Below are positions 17,954 through 26,264 of a DNA stretch of 64,000 bases, piece after piece. Below the pieces are notes generated by a model, which ran no database searches, was not told the DNA's origin, and saw only the letters and a list, made by a program, of their open reading frames with translations. A program made the position numbers and the translations under genes. Within the stretch, counting starts at the first letter, position 1. Every line of letters begins with the position of its first letter. The stretch comes from Acinetobacter lwoffii (GTDB lineage: Bacteria; Pseudomonadota; Gammaproteobacteria; Pseudomonadales; Moraxellaceae): the NCBI RefSeq assembly GCF_024129735.1, contig NZ_JAMXXK010000011.1, forward strand, positions 1 through 64,000. The letters are read 5' to 3'.

Positions 17954-18892
17954 GTGCATATGAAAAATCAGAATAGCCCAGAGATCATCACCATTGATGA
18001 TCAAAATTTCGGTAGTCATGTCGAACATTGGACCTTGCTCACCGACAACCCTGGCACAGATGTTCCACAGTGGTTAGGCAAAGCTCTTGATGAACCAATC
18101 ATGCCGATGGGCCTTTGTACACAAGAATGTGATATGGATGCAGAGACCTGGCTGATTCAGGGACCGAGCAAAGCTGCGGTACAGTTGAGTCAAGTGATTG
18201 CCGTCGAAAACAACAAACCTCAAGCAGTAAAAACTGCATTTCCGTGCTTTGACAGTCCTTATCAGGTGAAAGCCACGATTGACCGGATTATTAGCTGTAA
18301 ATCCAATACTCAGGCTGTATTGCGCCTGAATCTGGGTGCTAATAATATTATTTACGCTTTCGATAACCTGTATAGCGTCAATCATCCGCATTATGAAAAA
18401 GACCAGTCCTATGTGGTGAATCTGAATGGCTGGGCCTATGAACTTGAAGCGGTCGCAGATCATGAGCATCTGGTGGTTGATGATCCGGCTTCGATCAAGC
18501 ACCACCGTGCCTTGAATGATATTCTGGCTGCCAATAATGGTGTAGCACCGGATAATTTGCAGGAACAGATTGATGCCTGGCAGCCGCAGTGCGAAGAAGA
18601 TAAAGAACCTGTAACCGTAGATTTTTCTAAAATGGTAGCTTATCTATACGGCGAAACCATGGGTCAGGAAGATGAAGCCTGGTTCCAGGGCAATATTGTC
18701 GGTAAAACGACTATGCAGTTTATGGGTCAGGACTATACCCTTTATGATGTCACTCTCATTCATGATGAAGGCCAGCCTGCGACCTTGATCCGGATTGCAA
18801 CGCGGAATGACCAGTACAGAGACTTCCAGATTGGCCAGTATATTCGTGGCAACTTGTGGATTCAGGCCAATATTTATAGAAAAGCGGCCTAA
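17954..18892 (+). CDS. Conserved hypothetical protein, soluble, acidic
   Basis: I do not recognise this protein of about 312 residues. It has no signal peptide or membrane helix and is acidic. A Cys pair (CTQEC) occurs near residue 56 and single Cys residues at about 80 and 98. The sequence reads as a beta-rich N-terminal part (to about 165), a short helical linker with CEEDKEPV, and a C-terminal beta domain (from about 220) ending VTLIHDEGQPATLIRI..GNLWIQANI. Start could be the first ATG or the second two codons later. Its codon use looks like the neighbours, which suggests a genus-level gene and not a recent import. It is monocistronic, ending at a hairpin terminator. Confidence 0.75.
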   Translation: MHMKNQNSPEIITIDDQNFGSHVEHWTLLTDNPGTDVPQWLGKALDEPIMPMGLCTQECDMDAETWLIQGPSKAAVQLSQVIAVENNKPQAVKTAFPCFDSPYQVKATIDRIISCKSNTQAVLRLNLGANNIIYAFDNLYSVNHPHYEKDQSYVVNLNGWAYELEAVADHEHLVVDDPASIKHHRALNDILAANNGVAPDNLQEQIDAWQPQCEEDKEPVTVDFSKMVAYLYGETMGQEDEAWFQGNIVGKTTMQFMGQDYTLYDVTLIHDEGQPATLIRIATRNDQYRDFQIGQYIRGNLWIQANIYRKAA

Positions 18893-18903
18893 GTTCAAAC
18901 AGA

Positions 18904-18939
18904 AAAAGAAGATATTCATTTTGATGGGTATCTTCTTTT
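18904..18939 (+). terminator. Terminator after the 312-codon gene
   Basis: An 11-bp perfect stem (18904-18914 with 18929-18939) with a 14-base loop ends in T-rich sequence, twelve bases past the stop codon. Confidence 0.7.
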
Positions 18940-19278
18940 AATCCATCTATATCCTTATTTGTCATTTTAATTTTTGATTATTTTTTATACATATTTTCTG
19001 GCTTAATAATCTATTTAAATTCATTAAAAACCGAGTTATCCACATTTTTAAATTCAAATAAATTCATTTTAAATATTTAAAATAACCCTAAAAACCTTGT
19101 AAAAATAAGCGATTGATTTCTCATATAAATAATCTGTTGTCATACAAATCTAATATTTAAATAAAAATGAAATTTATGCTCTTTAATTAAAAATGTACTT
19201 TATTTAATCAATTTTTTATGATAAAAATACTCACAACAAATTAGTATTAACGATAAATAGATCGGACAATAAATATCT
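18940..19278. other. AT-rich intergenic region before a small membrane peptide gene
   Basis: About 340 bases of very AT-rich DNA with several TTTAAAT-type tracts. I see no long reading frame, tRNA or recognised riboswitch. It should contain the promoter of the 46-codon gene at 19279. Its composition would suit binding by an H-NS-like protein, which is inference. Confidence 0.5.
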
Positions 19279-19419
19279 ATGAAAATCGTGCAAGAAGAAA
19301 CATTACAACAGGTCGAGCATCATCTTAGCTCCCGCTATAATATTGATATGATGTCCTGCCTTTTTTTCATGTTGGGGATGCTGATCTGCGGATTCATCCT
19401 GCATACTTTTATTTTCTAA
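19279..19419 (+). CDS. Small putative single-span membrane protein (46 residues)
   Basis: An ATG at 19279 opens a 46-codon frame ending in TAA at 19417-19419. The product has a charged, helical N-terminus (KIVQEETLQQVEHHL) and then a hydrophobic segment from about residue 24 to 45 (MMSCLFF...FILHTFIF), as in a one-helix inner-membrane peptide. It fills an otherwise gene-free interval and is followed 15 bp later by a strong terminator, both of which favour a real transcript. There is no clear Shine-Dalgarno sequence. I know no family for it. Confidence 0.5.
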   Translation: MKIVQEETLQQVEHHLSSRYNIDMMSCLFFMLGMLICGFILHTFIF

Positions 19420-19434
19420 AATTATTGTATTCAT

Positions 19435-19462
19435 AAAAAACCCAGCCTGTGCTGGGTTTTTT
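19435..19462. terminator. Bidirectional terminator between the small peptide gene and serC
   Basis: CCCAGC/GCTGGG stem (19441-19446 with 19451-19456), four-base loop, A6 before and T6 after. It ends serC on the minus strand and the 46-codon gene on the plus strand. Confidence 0.85.
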
Positions 19463-19473
19463 CGTTTCAGGAA

Positions 19474-20553
19474 TTAACCATTGCGTTTGGCAAAGTCATC
19501 CATAAAGTTCACCAATGCCTGCACGCCCTCTAAAGGCACGGCATTATAAATACTTGCGCGCATACCGCCAACCGAACGGTGACCAGCAAGATTCAATAAA
19601 TGCTGCGCTTCAGCTTCTTTCAGGAACTGTTTCTCAAGATCAGCATTGGCCAAAGTAAATGGTACGTTCATGATCGAACGGTTTGCTTTTGCAATCGGAT
19701 TCGCATAAAAATCGCTTTGATCGATATAACCATAAAGCAAGTTAGCTTTCTCAAGGTTCACTTTGTGCATGGCATCTACACCGCCATTTTCTAGCAACCA
19801 CTCAAACACCAGACCAGACAAGTACCATGCATAAGTTGATGGTGTGTTAACCATTGAGCCATTTTTCGCTTGATCTGAATATTTCAAGATGCTTGGAATT
19901 TCAGGTTTAGCTTGATCAAGTAAATCTTCACGAATGATCACCAGCGTTAAACCAGCAGGCCCGATATTCTTTTGCGCACCCGCATAGATCAAACCAAATT
20001 TAGAGACATCTACTGGCGCAGATAAAATACTAGATGAATAATCGCAAACTAATGGCTTGTTTGTTTCAGGAATTGAAGCAAATTGCAGACCGCCAATGGT
20101 TTCATTATCGGCATAATGCACATAAGCTGCATCATCAGAAAGATTCCATTCGCTTTGTGCACTGATCGCATATTTGCCATCAATTTGGATACCTGCTTTT
20201 ACAACATTGATATCGCCATAACGCTGCGCTTCTTTCAAGGCTTTTTCAGACCAGATACCGGTATCGATATAGTCTGCTTTGTTGTTTTTGCCAAGCAGGT
20301 TCAATGGAATTGCCGAGAACTGTAATGATGCCCCACCCTGCAAGAACAATACTTTGTAGTTCTCAGGAATATTCATGAGTTTACGTAAGTCTGCTTCCGC
20401 TTTTTCAGCCATGGCAACATAGTCGGCACTACGGTGGCTCATTTCCATGATCGAAAGACCTTTGCCGTGCCAGTCAAGCATTTCAGCTTGAGCTTTTTCA
20501 AGTACGGCAGTCGGTAATGCAGCAGGACCAGCACAGAAGTTGTACGCGCGCAT
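19474..20553 (-). CDS. serC: 3-phosphoserine/phosphohydroxythreonine aminotransferase
   Basis: SerC is a PLP enzyme acting in serine synthesis (phosphohydroxypyruvate to phosphoserine) and in pyridoxal phosphate synthesis. The product has 359 residues from the ATG at 20553, which follows an AAAGGA site; a longer reading starting nine codons upstream has no such support. The family start RAYNFCAGPAALP, the substrate-binding SHRS at 39-42 and the PLP lysine Lys195 (AGAQKNIGP) are present. PdxB, the enzyme before it in the vitamin B6 route, is also encoded in this window (60468-61535). Confidence 0.96.
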   Translation of the reverse strand: MRAYNFCAGPAALPTAVLEKAQAEMLDWHGKGLSIMEMSHRSADYVAMAEKAEADLRKLMNIPENYKVLFLQGGASLQFSAIPLNLLGKNNKADYIDTGIWSEKALKEAQRYGDINVVKAGIQIDGKYAISAQSEWNLSDDAAYVHYADNETIGGLQFASIPETNKPLVCDYSSSILSAPVDVSKFGLIYAGAQKNIGPAGLTLVIIREDLLDQAKPEIPSILKYSDQAKNGSMVNTPSTYAWYLSGLVFEWLLENGGVDAMHKVNLEKANLLYGYIDQSDFYANPIAKANRSIMNVPFTLANADLEKQFLKEAEAQHLLNLAGHRSVGGMRASIYNAVPLEGVQALVNFMDDFAKRNG

Positions 20554-20913
20554 GATTTTTCCTTTCAGAGTGAAACACAATAAAATGATGGCATTTAACC
20601 ATATCTGGCAGGGTCTTGCACAAAATTATTTCAATCTATGAGTCAAGATAGAGTCAAAAAATCAATGTAGATTCACAAGATAAATTGACCAGTATTTTAG
20701 CCTGCTGTTTTTATCATCTTTGCACTCACAATTGAAAATATTCAAGATTAAGCCATTTTTTGATTCTAGATATTCCATTAAAAACAGCCGATAAGTATTT
20801 GAAATACAGATGTAAAAGAAACAATACTATAACTTTACACTAGTTCTATCTGCAAACCTTTGATTTATACTAGCCGGATAACATTATCGGCTTTAAATCA
20901 GTTTAGCGACTTT
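20554..20913. other. Divergent intergenic region between serC and the efflux cassette
   Basis: About 360 bases without a gene. It must hold the serC promoter and the promoter of the rightward efflux operon. AT-rich; apart from the inverted repeat at 20873-20891 I see no recognised element. Confidence 0.5.
20873..20891. promoter_or_regulatory. Inverted repeat just upstream of the efflux operon start
   Basis: GCCGGATAA and TTATCGGC form a dyad with one bulged G and a two-base centre, 22 bp before the TolC-family ATG. It could be an operator for a regulator encoded elsewhere or a leader hairpin. No regulator gene lies beside the operon. Confidence 0.35.
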
Positions 20914-22374
20914 ATGAACTTAAAGAAAAATAAAAGACAGCTTGTCTGGGGGTTAAATCTGCTTGCATCGATGATGTATGGCAGCTTTGCTCATGCGCAG
21001 AGCATCAGCTTTCAGGACGCTGAACGTCAGTTATTGCAAAACTCTTATAGCAGCCAAGCCTATCAAAGTCTGGAGCAGGCTTCAAAACTTGAAGCTGAAG
21101 CAGTAAAAGGCGTAGGTCTGCCGCGTGTCGATCTGAATGTTCGTGCGTATGCCTTTCATAATGAACTCGATCTGCCTTTAGGTGCATTAAAAAATAATTT
21201 AGAGCAATCCTTAACGGATGGTGTAAATAATAGAATTGATGAACTGAACTTAGGTGATCTGGCTGACCCGCTAAAAAATAGTCTAAGACAACCTATTCAA
21301 AATGGGGTGGGCTTAATTCCTGATAGTGCGAATGTCGTGCTGGATGATCAGGTGATTCGCCCAACGGTTTCAGTTATGATGCCGCTTTATACCGGTGGAC
21401 TGACAAGCAGCGCCAAAGAAATCGCCAATATTCAGGTCGGTCGTAGTCAGCTCAGCAACAAACAGCAGCAAGACACGCAGCGTTTTGAACTGATTCAAAG
21501 TTATTTTAATGTACAACTCCAAAAGCAACTGCATGCAGCAGCACTATTTAACTTGAATGCCATGCAACAGCATTATCGCAATGCCTTAAAGATGGAACAG
21601 CAAGGTTTTATCAGTAAAGGCCAGCGCATGCAGTTTGAAGTGGCACGCAATAATGCCGAGCGCAGTCAGCAAAATACGCAGGCCAATTTGAATGCTGCCC
21701 TGTTCCAGCTGAATAATCTGCTTCAGGAAAGTAGCATCACCGAACTTTCGACGCCTTTATTTGTCAATAAAACCGAGCCACAGGCCTTAAATCATCTGCT
21801 GAAAACCTTTAGTCAGAACTCTGCGTTGATTCAAAAAATGCAGCTGGATACCCAATTGGCCCAAGCCAATGTCAAAGCCCAGCAAGCGGCAAAAAAACCG
21901 AATGTTTTTGCTTTTGGTGAATATAGTCTGGATCAAAATGAAAACTGGATTGTCGGAGTTGCCGCACGTTATAACCTGTTTTCCGGAATTGATAAAAACA
22001 AAAATATTCAGGCTGCCGAACTCAAACGCTCTGCTACAGAATTACTCACTGCACGCACCCAGCAGGAAATTGAAAATTTGATCTATAAATCTTATAGCGA
22101 AGCACTCAGCGCACAGCAAAGTGATGCGCTTCTGGCACAAAACTTGAAAGCCGCACAGGAAAATTTACGCATCCAAGAATTGTCCTTTAAAGAAGATATG
22201 GGCACCGCCACACAGGTCATCGATGCACAAAATATGCTGAGCGGACTACGAGCTGAAACTGCCTTGAATGCCTATAAATATGTGATGTCACTGGCCACCC
22301 TATTACAAAGCCATGGCTCGATTGCAGAATTTCCGAACTACATCCAACATACCAACACTCACTATATTCGCTAA
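20914..22374 (+). CDS. TolC family outer-membrane efflux protein
   Basis: This 486-residue protein is an outer-membrane channel of the TolC family. From the ATG at 20914 it has a signal peptide of about 28 residues ending SFAHA. Two repeated coiled-coil/beta-barrel halves follow, rich in Gln, Asn and Leu heptads. Two stretches match the duplicated OEP domain, around TAGGLTSSAKEI-type 'YTGG' at about 165 and 'LFSGID' at about 350. It opens a four-gene operon and its TAA overlaps the next ATG. It should pair with the HlyD-type adaptor to reach the two inner-membrane permeases. Confidence 0.88.
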   Translation: MNLKKNKRQLVWGLNLLASMMYGSFAHAQSISFQDAERQLLQNSYSSQAYQSLEQASKLEAEAVKGVGLPRVDLNVRAYAFHNELDLPLGALKNNLEQSLTDGVNNRIDELNLGDLADPLKNSLRQPIQNGVGLIPDSANVVLDDQVIRPTVSVMMPLYTGGLTSSAKEIANIQVGRSQLSNKQQQDTQRFELIQSYFNVQLQKQLHAAALFNLNAMQQHYRNALKMEQQGFISKGQRMQFEVARNNAERSQQNTQANLNAALFQLNNLLQESSITELSTPLFVNKTEPQALNHLLKTFSQNSALIQKMQLDTQLAQANVKAQQAAKKPNVFAFGEYSLDQNENWIVGVAARYNLFSGIDKNKNIQAAELKRSATELLTARTQQEIENLIYKSYSEALSAQQSDALLAQNLKAAQENLRIQELSFKEDMGTATQVIDAQNMLSGLRAETALNAYKYVMSLATLLQSHGSIAEFPNYIQHTNTHYIR

Positions 22375-22385
22375 TGGAGCCGAAC

Positions 22386-23516
22386 ATGAACGAAGATCAA
22401 AAAACCAATGATCCTGTGAATGAAGCGGCTTCATCCAGCGATACAGAAAAATCGCCTGCGCAACAGGTAGAAACAAAAACTGAAATAGAAAACAACGCGA
22501 CGACTTCGACCGAGCAACAACAAGCTCCTGAAATCGCTAAAAAGAAAAAATATTTATTGCTCGCCCTGATTCCAGTTCTGCTGGCAGTCATCGCATTTGG
22601 ATTATGGAAAAGCTACCAACCGGCTCCGCTTGAATTGCAGGGTCGTGTAGAAGCTGAAACGGTTCAGGTGGCGACCAAAGTGCCAAGCCGTATTGAAGAA
22701 ATTTATGTAGAAGAAGGTCAGCAGGTCAAAAAAGGCGATGTGCTGGTGCGCTTAAACAGCCCGGAAATTCAGGCCAAAAAACAGCAAGCCGCAGCGGCTT
22801 TACAATCTGCGCTGGCCTTACAATCGACTGCTGAACGTGGCTCGCAGGAAGAAAATATCGCCAGTCTGTATGCCAACTGGCAAGCGCTGAAAGCACAGCA
22901 AAATTTAGCCAAAGTTTCTTATGAGCGTGGTGCAAATTTATTGAAGGAAGGTGTGATTTCACGCCAGCGCCGTGATGAATTGTATGCAGCCAGTCAATCA
23001 GCGGCGCAAATGACAGAGGCGGCGTATCAGCAATATGCACGTGCCAAACGTGGCAGCACTTCGCAGCAAAAGAGTTCCGCCGATGCACAGGTAGATATTG
23101 CCCAGGCTGCGCTGGATGAAGCCAATGCTTTAGAAGCAGAAACCCAATTAGTAGCACCTGTAAACGGAACGGTATCTAAAACCTATGGCAAAGTCTCGGA
23201 GCTGGTAGCCACCGCAGTCCCTGTGGTCAGCCTGATTGAAGATCAAATGTGGGTGAGCCTGAATATTCGTGAAGACCAATATGCCCCGTTTCAGAAAATG
23301 AGCAGTATTGAAGGTTATATTCCCGCCCTAGATAAAACCGCCACTTTTAAAATCAAGCAGATCAGTGCTGAAGGTGAATTTGCCACCATTAAGACCACAC
23401 GCCAAACCGGCGGTTATGATGTGCGAAGTTTTAAGCTGCATCTTGTGCCCACACCAGCGATTCCTGAACTGAAAGTTGGGATGAGCGTGTTATTTAAACT
23501 GAAAGAGACCCGATAA
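22386..23516 (+). CDS. HlyD family periplasmic adaptor (membrane fusion) protein
   Basis: This 376-residue adaptor has a polar, acidic cytoplasmic N-terminus (1-50), one membrane helix at 56-74, and a lipoyl-like half-motif (VATKVPSRIEEIYVEEGQQVKKGDVLV) near 90-120. A long alpha-hairpin (about 125-250) precedes the second lipoyl half and beta-barrel. I prefer the ATG at 22386 because a GGAG lies five bases before it; an ATG at 22374 overlaps the previous stop but lacks a site. It links the TolC-like channel to the downstream permeases. Its stop overlaps the next start by one base. Confidence 0.87.
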   Translation: MNEDQKTNDPVNEAASSSDTEKSPAQQVETKTEIENNATTSTEQQQAPEIAKKKKYLLLALIPVLLAVIAFGLWKSYQPAPLELQGRVEAETVQVATKVPSRIEEIYVEEGQQVKKGDVLVRLNSPEIQAKKQQAAAALQSALALQSTAERGSQEENIASLYANWQALKAQQNLAKVSYERGANLLKEGVISRQRRDELYAASQSAAQMTEAAYQQYARAKRGSTSQQKSSADAQVDIAQAALDEANALEAETQLVAPVNGTVSKTYGKVSELVATAVPVVSLIEDQMWVSLNIREDQYAPFQKMSSIEGYIPALDKTATFKIKQISAEGEFATIKTTRQTGGYDVRSFKLHLVPTPAIPELKVGMSVLFKLKETR

Positions 23517-24646
23517 TGTGGACGGGTATATGGCGCGAACTGCGCTATCTGCTCCGCGAAAAATGGGATCTGTGTCTGGTCACGCTCGCACCTGCACTGG
23601 TGATTATTTTATTCAGCAGCATGTTTGCTCAAGGGAAACCGGATCATTTACCGATTGCGATTATTGATCAAGACCAGAGTGCGCTGAGTCAAAGCATTTA
23701 TCAGCATGTGGCGCTGAATCATACTCTTAAAATTGCTACGGTGTCGGAACAAACAGCTGAAATTGAGCGCCTGTTAAATCAAAATAAAATTTGGGGTTAT
23801 ATCCATATTCCCAGCGGTGCCGAGCAACGTCTGGTTCGTGCCCGGGATGCTGACATCAGTATTGCCTTTAACCAGAGTTATTTCAGTATCGGAAATACCA
23901 TTTCCTCTGCCATGCTGGTCAGTACCCTGCAAGCACTGGCTGAATTTAGCGGACAGCAATATCTGGGCAACCGGCTGCCTTCTCTCGAAGCACCGTCACC
24001 GCATATCAAAATATCGCCGCTGTATAATCCACAACTGAATTATGAATTCTATCTGGAACTCTATGTCATTCCGGCAATTCTGCATTTACTGCTGTGTTGT
24101 TGTGTGGCATTTTCCGTCGGTCAGGAACTGAAGCGGCAGACCTTAACAAGCTGGATTAGCAACTCATCCATCTGGATGGCATTACTGTCTAAGAACCTGG
24201 TCTATGTGGCTATTTTTAGTCTATGGACCTGGATCTGGATGTTCTGGCTGATTGAAATTCGCGGCTGGTTTGTTGCCGGCTCGCTCGCTCTGATTCTATC
24301 GGCACAATTTCTGCTATATAGCGCTTATGCATTTTTAAGCAGTGCAGTGGTTCTGGCAACCAAAGATTTAAGTAAATCTTTTGGCATCATTGCGGTCTAT
24401 GGTGGTTCATCTTTAAGTTTTGCCGGTGTGACCTTACCTTTAAATAATGCGCCCCTATTCACCCAGTTCTGGTCCAATATTATTCCGTTCACGCCCTATG
24501 CCAAATTACAAACTGAACAATGGGTGATTGGTAGTCCATTGCATATTTCACTGCAAGCTGGATTAATGCTGCTGATCTATGCCCTAGTCTACGCTCTGCT
24601 GGCTTATCTGTTTCTTAAAAAAATCGCCAAAGGAGCAACACCATGA
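23516..24646 (+). CDS. ABC-2 type transporter permease, first of pair
   Basis: This 376-residue protein has the ABC-2 export-permease layout. A first helix about 25-42 is followed by a large periplasmic domain (about 45-175) and then five helices in the C-terminal half. It resembles the YhhJ/YbhS/YbhR type. It overlaps the upstream adaptor gene by one base and the next permease gene by four (ATGA), so all are coupled. There is no nucleotide-binding motif in it or its neighbours. Substrate unknown; toxic small molecules are a guess from the TolC/HlyD context. Confidence 0.83.
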   Translation: MWTGIWRELRYLLREKWDLCLVTLAPALVIILFSSMFAQGKPDHLPIAIIDQDQSALSQSIYQHVALNHTLKIATVSEQTAEIERLLNQNKIWGYIHIPSGAEQRLVRARDADISIAFNQSYFSIGNTISSAMLVSTLQALAEFSGQQYLGNRLPSLEAPSPHIKISPLYNPQLNYEFYLELYVIPAILHLLLCCCVAFSVGQELKRQTLTSWISNSSIWMALLSKNLVYVAIFSLWTWIWMFWLIEIRGWFVAGSLALILSAQFLLYSAYAFLSSAVVLATKDLSKSFGIIAVYGGSSLSFAGVTLPLNNAPLFTQFWSNIIPFTPYAKLQTEQWVIGSPLHISLQAGLMLLIYALVYALLAYLFLKKIAKGATP

Positions 24647-25743
24647 AATCCCTTTGGTTTTACTATCTACAAAGCTTTAAAGATATCGTCAGTCACGGCA
24701 CGATCTTTACCACGCTGATTCTATCCGTCTTGTTTTACAGCTTTTTTTATCCAACCGCTTATCAGGCACAGCAGGCTGAAGCCTTACCGATTATTATTGT
24801 CGATGAAGAACAAAGTAGCTTAAGTACCCGCATTATTGGTCAGGTGGCACAAAGCCCCAATGTCGAAATTCAGGCGATTACCGGAAATTTTGCCGAAGCC
24901 AAACAATGGGTGGAATCTCAAAAAGCCGATGGCATTTTACTGCTGCCGGACAATTTATCGCAAAGCTTAAGGCATGGTGAAACAGGTGGCATTGGACTGT
25001 ATTTAAGTACAGCCAACTTTTTAGTGACCAAACAAATTGGTCTGGGCTTAGCCACATCGGTTGAGCAAACTTTGGCAGACTACACTGAACGCTTTGGTGA
25101 GGTCTCGGATTTTTCACCTGCCCTTTCTGTGCATCAAATTCCTTTATTTAATCCGCTGTCCGGCTATGGCAGCTATGTCTTTCCTGCGGTTGCACCTTTA
25201 ATTATCCACCAAACCATTCTTTTAGGTTTGAGTATGCTGATTTTGGTATATCGGGAAAGAAAAGTAGAATTAAACGCAAATGCGTTCATTGGTATGTGTT
25301 TAGCGGTCTTCACCATTGGCTGTCTGGGATGTTTCTATTTATTCGGCTTTAGCTTCTGGCTATTTGATTATCCGCGCGGTGGCAACCTGCTTGGAATGCT
25401 ACTGGCTGTTCCGGTTTTTATCTACACGATAATTGGCATGACCTGTCTATTTGCCAGTTTTCTGGATCTGCCAGAACGTGCGGGTCATGTGATTGTATTC
25501 ACTTCCATTCCACTGTTCTTTTTATCTGGTGCGGCCTGGCCGCATGCCGCCATGCCCATCTGGATGCAAGTCGTTGGCGAAATCCTGCCTTCCACCCAAA
25601 TTGTGCAGATGTTTATTCAACTCAATCAGATGGGTGTGCCTACTGCACTGGTCTTGCCTAAACTGCTCTATCTTGGAATGATCGGCAGCTTGTGTTTTTT
25701 CCTGGCTTATCGACGTTTAATTCCTATTCATCAAAGCAGATAG
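24643..25743 (+). CDS. ABC-2 type transporter permease, second of pair
   Basis: This 366-residue protein is a paralogue of the preceding permease. It has one N-terminal helix (about 21-39), a periplasmic domain with the LPIIIVDEEQSSLS segment parallel to LPIAIIDQDQSALS in its partner, and a C-terminal helix bundle. AGGAG stands before its ATG. The two permeases probably form a heterodimer. The operon ends here with a short hairpin and no ATPase gene follows, so the energy source must be supplied from elsewhere or the family works differently. Confidence 0.83.
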   Translation: MKSLWFYYLQSFKDIVSHGTIFTTLILSVLFYSFFYPTAYQAQQAEALPIIIVDEEQSSLSTRIIGQVAQSPNVEIQAITGNFAEAKQWVESQKADGILLLPDNLSQSLRHGETGGIGLYLSTANFLVTKQIGLGLATSVEQTLADYTERFGEVSDFSPALSVHQIPLFNPLSGYGSYVFPAVAPLIIHQTILLGLSMLILVYRERKVELNANAFIGMCLAVFTIGCLGCFYLFGFSFWLFDYPRGGNLLGMLLAVPVFIYTIIGMTCLFASFLDLPERAGHVIVFTSIPLFFLSGAAWPHAAMPIWMQVVGEILPSTQIVQMFIQLNQMGVPTALVLPKLLYLGMIGSLCFFLAYRRLIPIHQSR

Positions 25744-25761
25744 AGCATTATAGTAATGCTC
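25743..25761. terminator. Hairpin at the end of the efflux operon
   Basis: GAGCATTA/TAATGCTC with a three-base loop, immediately after the stop codon and between two convergent genes. The T-run is poor, so termination may be partial. Confidence 0.5.
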
Positions 25762-25770
25762 CTATTCCAC

Positions 25771-26196
25771 TTATTTACTCGACTCACCAAAGACCTGAAT
25801 ATTGAAATTGCGAATCTTGTTGCTGCCATTCGGCTTGTCAAAACTCACATCATACTGAACCAGATTCTCCGGATAGGAAATTTCATAGCTGACCTTATAT
25901 TGTCCCGGTTGATTGGTTGCTTCTTCAATCTCTTTGGTCATTAAAGTCTTAGACTTGTATTCACCTTGAGGAATTGAACGTGAAAAGCGTTTCATCAGCT
26001 TTTCATTATCCTTAAACTGGGTTTGCAACTGCGGTTCTAACTGATCCAAAAACTCGTCATATTTCCCGTCACGCAAATCCTCATAGGCTAGCTGTGCCGC
26101 CTTTTCCTGTTCAGGACTCGGATTCGGAATATTGTCCATTGAATTACAGCCACTCAATGCAACCGCTGCTGCTAACAACATTAATTTGGTTTTCAT
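25771..26196 (-). CDS. Small putative lipoprotein
   Basis: This 141-residue protein carries a lipoprotein signal with lipobox LSGC (Cys17). Asn at +2 does not favour inner-membrane retention, so sorting to the outer membrane by Lol is likely. The mature part is hydrophilic: a helical, acidic first half (EDLRDGKYDEFLDQLEP) and a beta-rich second half, resembling small DUF3887/DUF4019-like lipoprotein domains, though I cannot assign one. It lies downstream of gyrA on the same strand but beyond a terminator. Role unknown. Confidence 0.75.
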   Translation of the reverse strand: MKTKLMLLAAAVALSGCNSMDNIPNPSPEQEKAAQLAYEDLRDGKYDEFLDQLEPQLQTQFKDNEKLMKRFSRSIPQGEYKSKTLMTKEIEEATNQPGQYKVSYEISYPENLVQYDVSFDKPNGSNKIRNFNIQVFGESSK

Positions 26197-26224
26197 CGCT
26201 TACCCTTATGCGGTCAAGGTTTAT

Positions 26225-26251
26225 AAAAAAGGACGCCGAAGCGCCCTTTTT
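26225..26251 (-). terminator. Terminator after gyrA
   Basis: GGACGC/GCGCCC stem with one mismatch and a CGAA loop, flanked by A6 and T5. It lies 14 bp past the gyrA stop and separates gyrA from the lipoprotein gene. Confidence 0.7.
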
Positions 26252-26264
26252 ATCAGTAAAAAAC

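Noticed and set aside
20860-20913. An upstream TTG start giving the TolC-family protein 18 extra residues.
   Set aside because: The ATG at 20914 yields a clean signal peptide; the extension is polar and would bury it.
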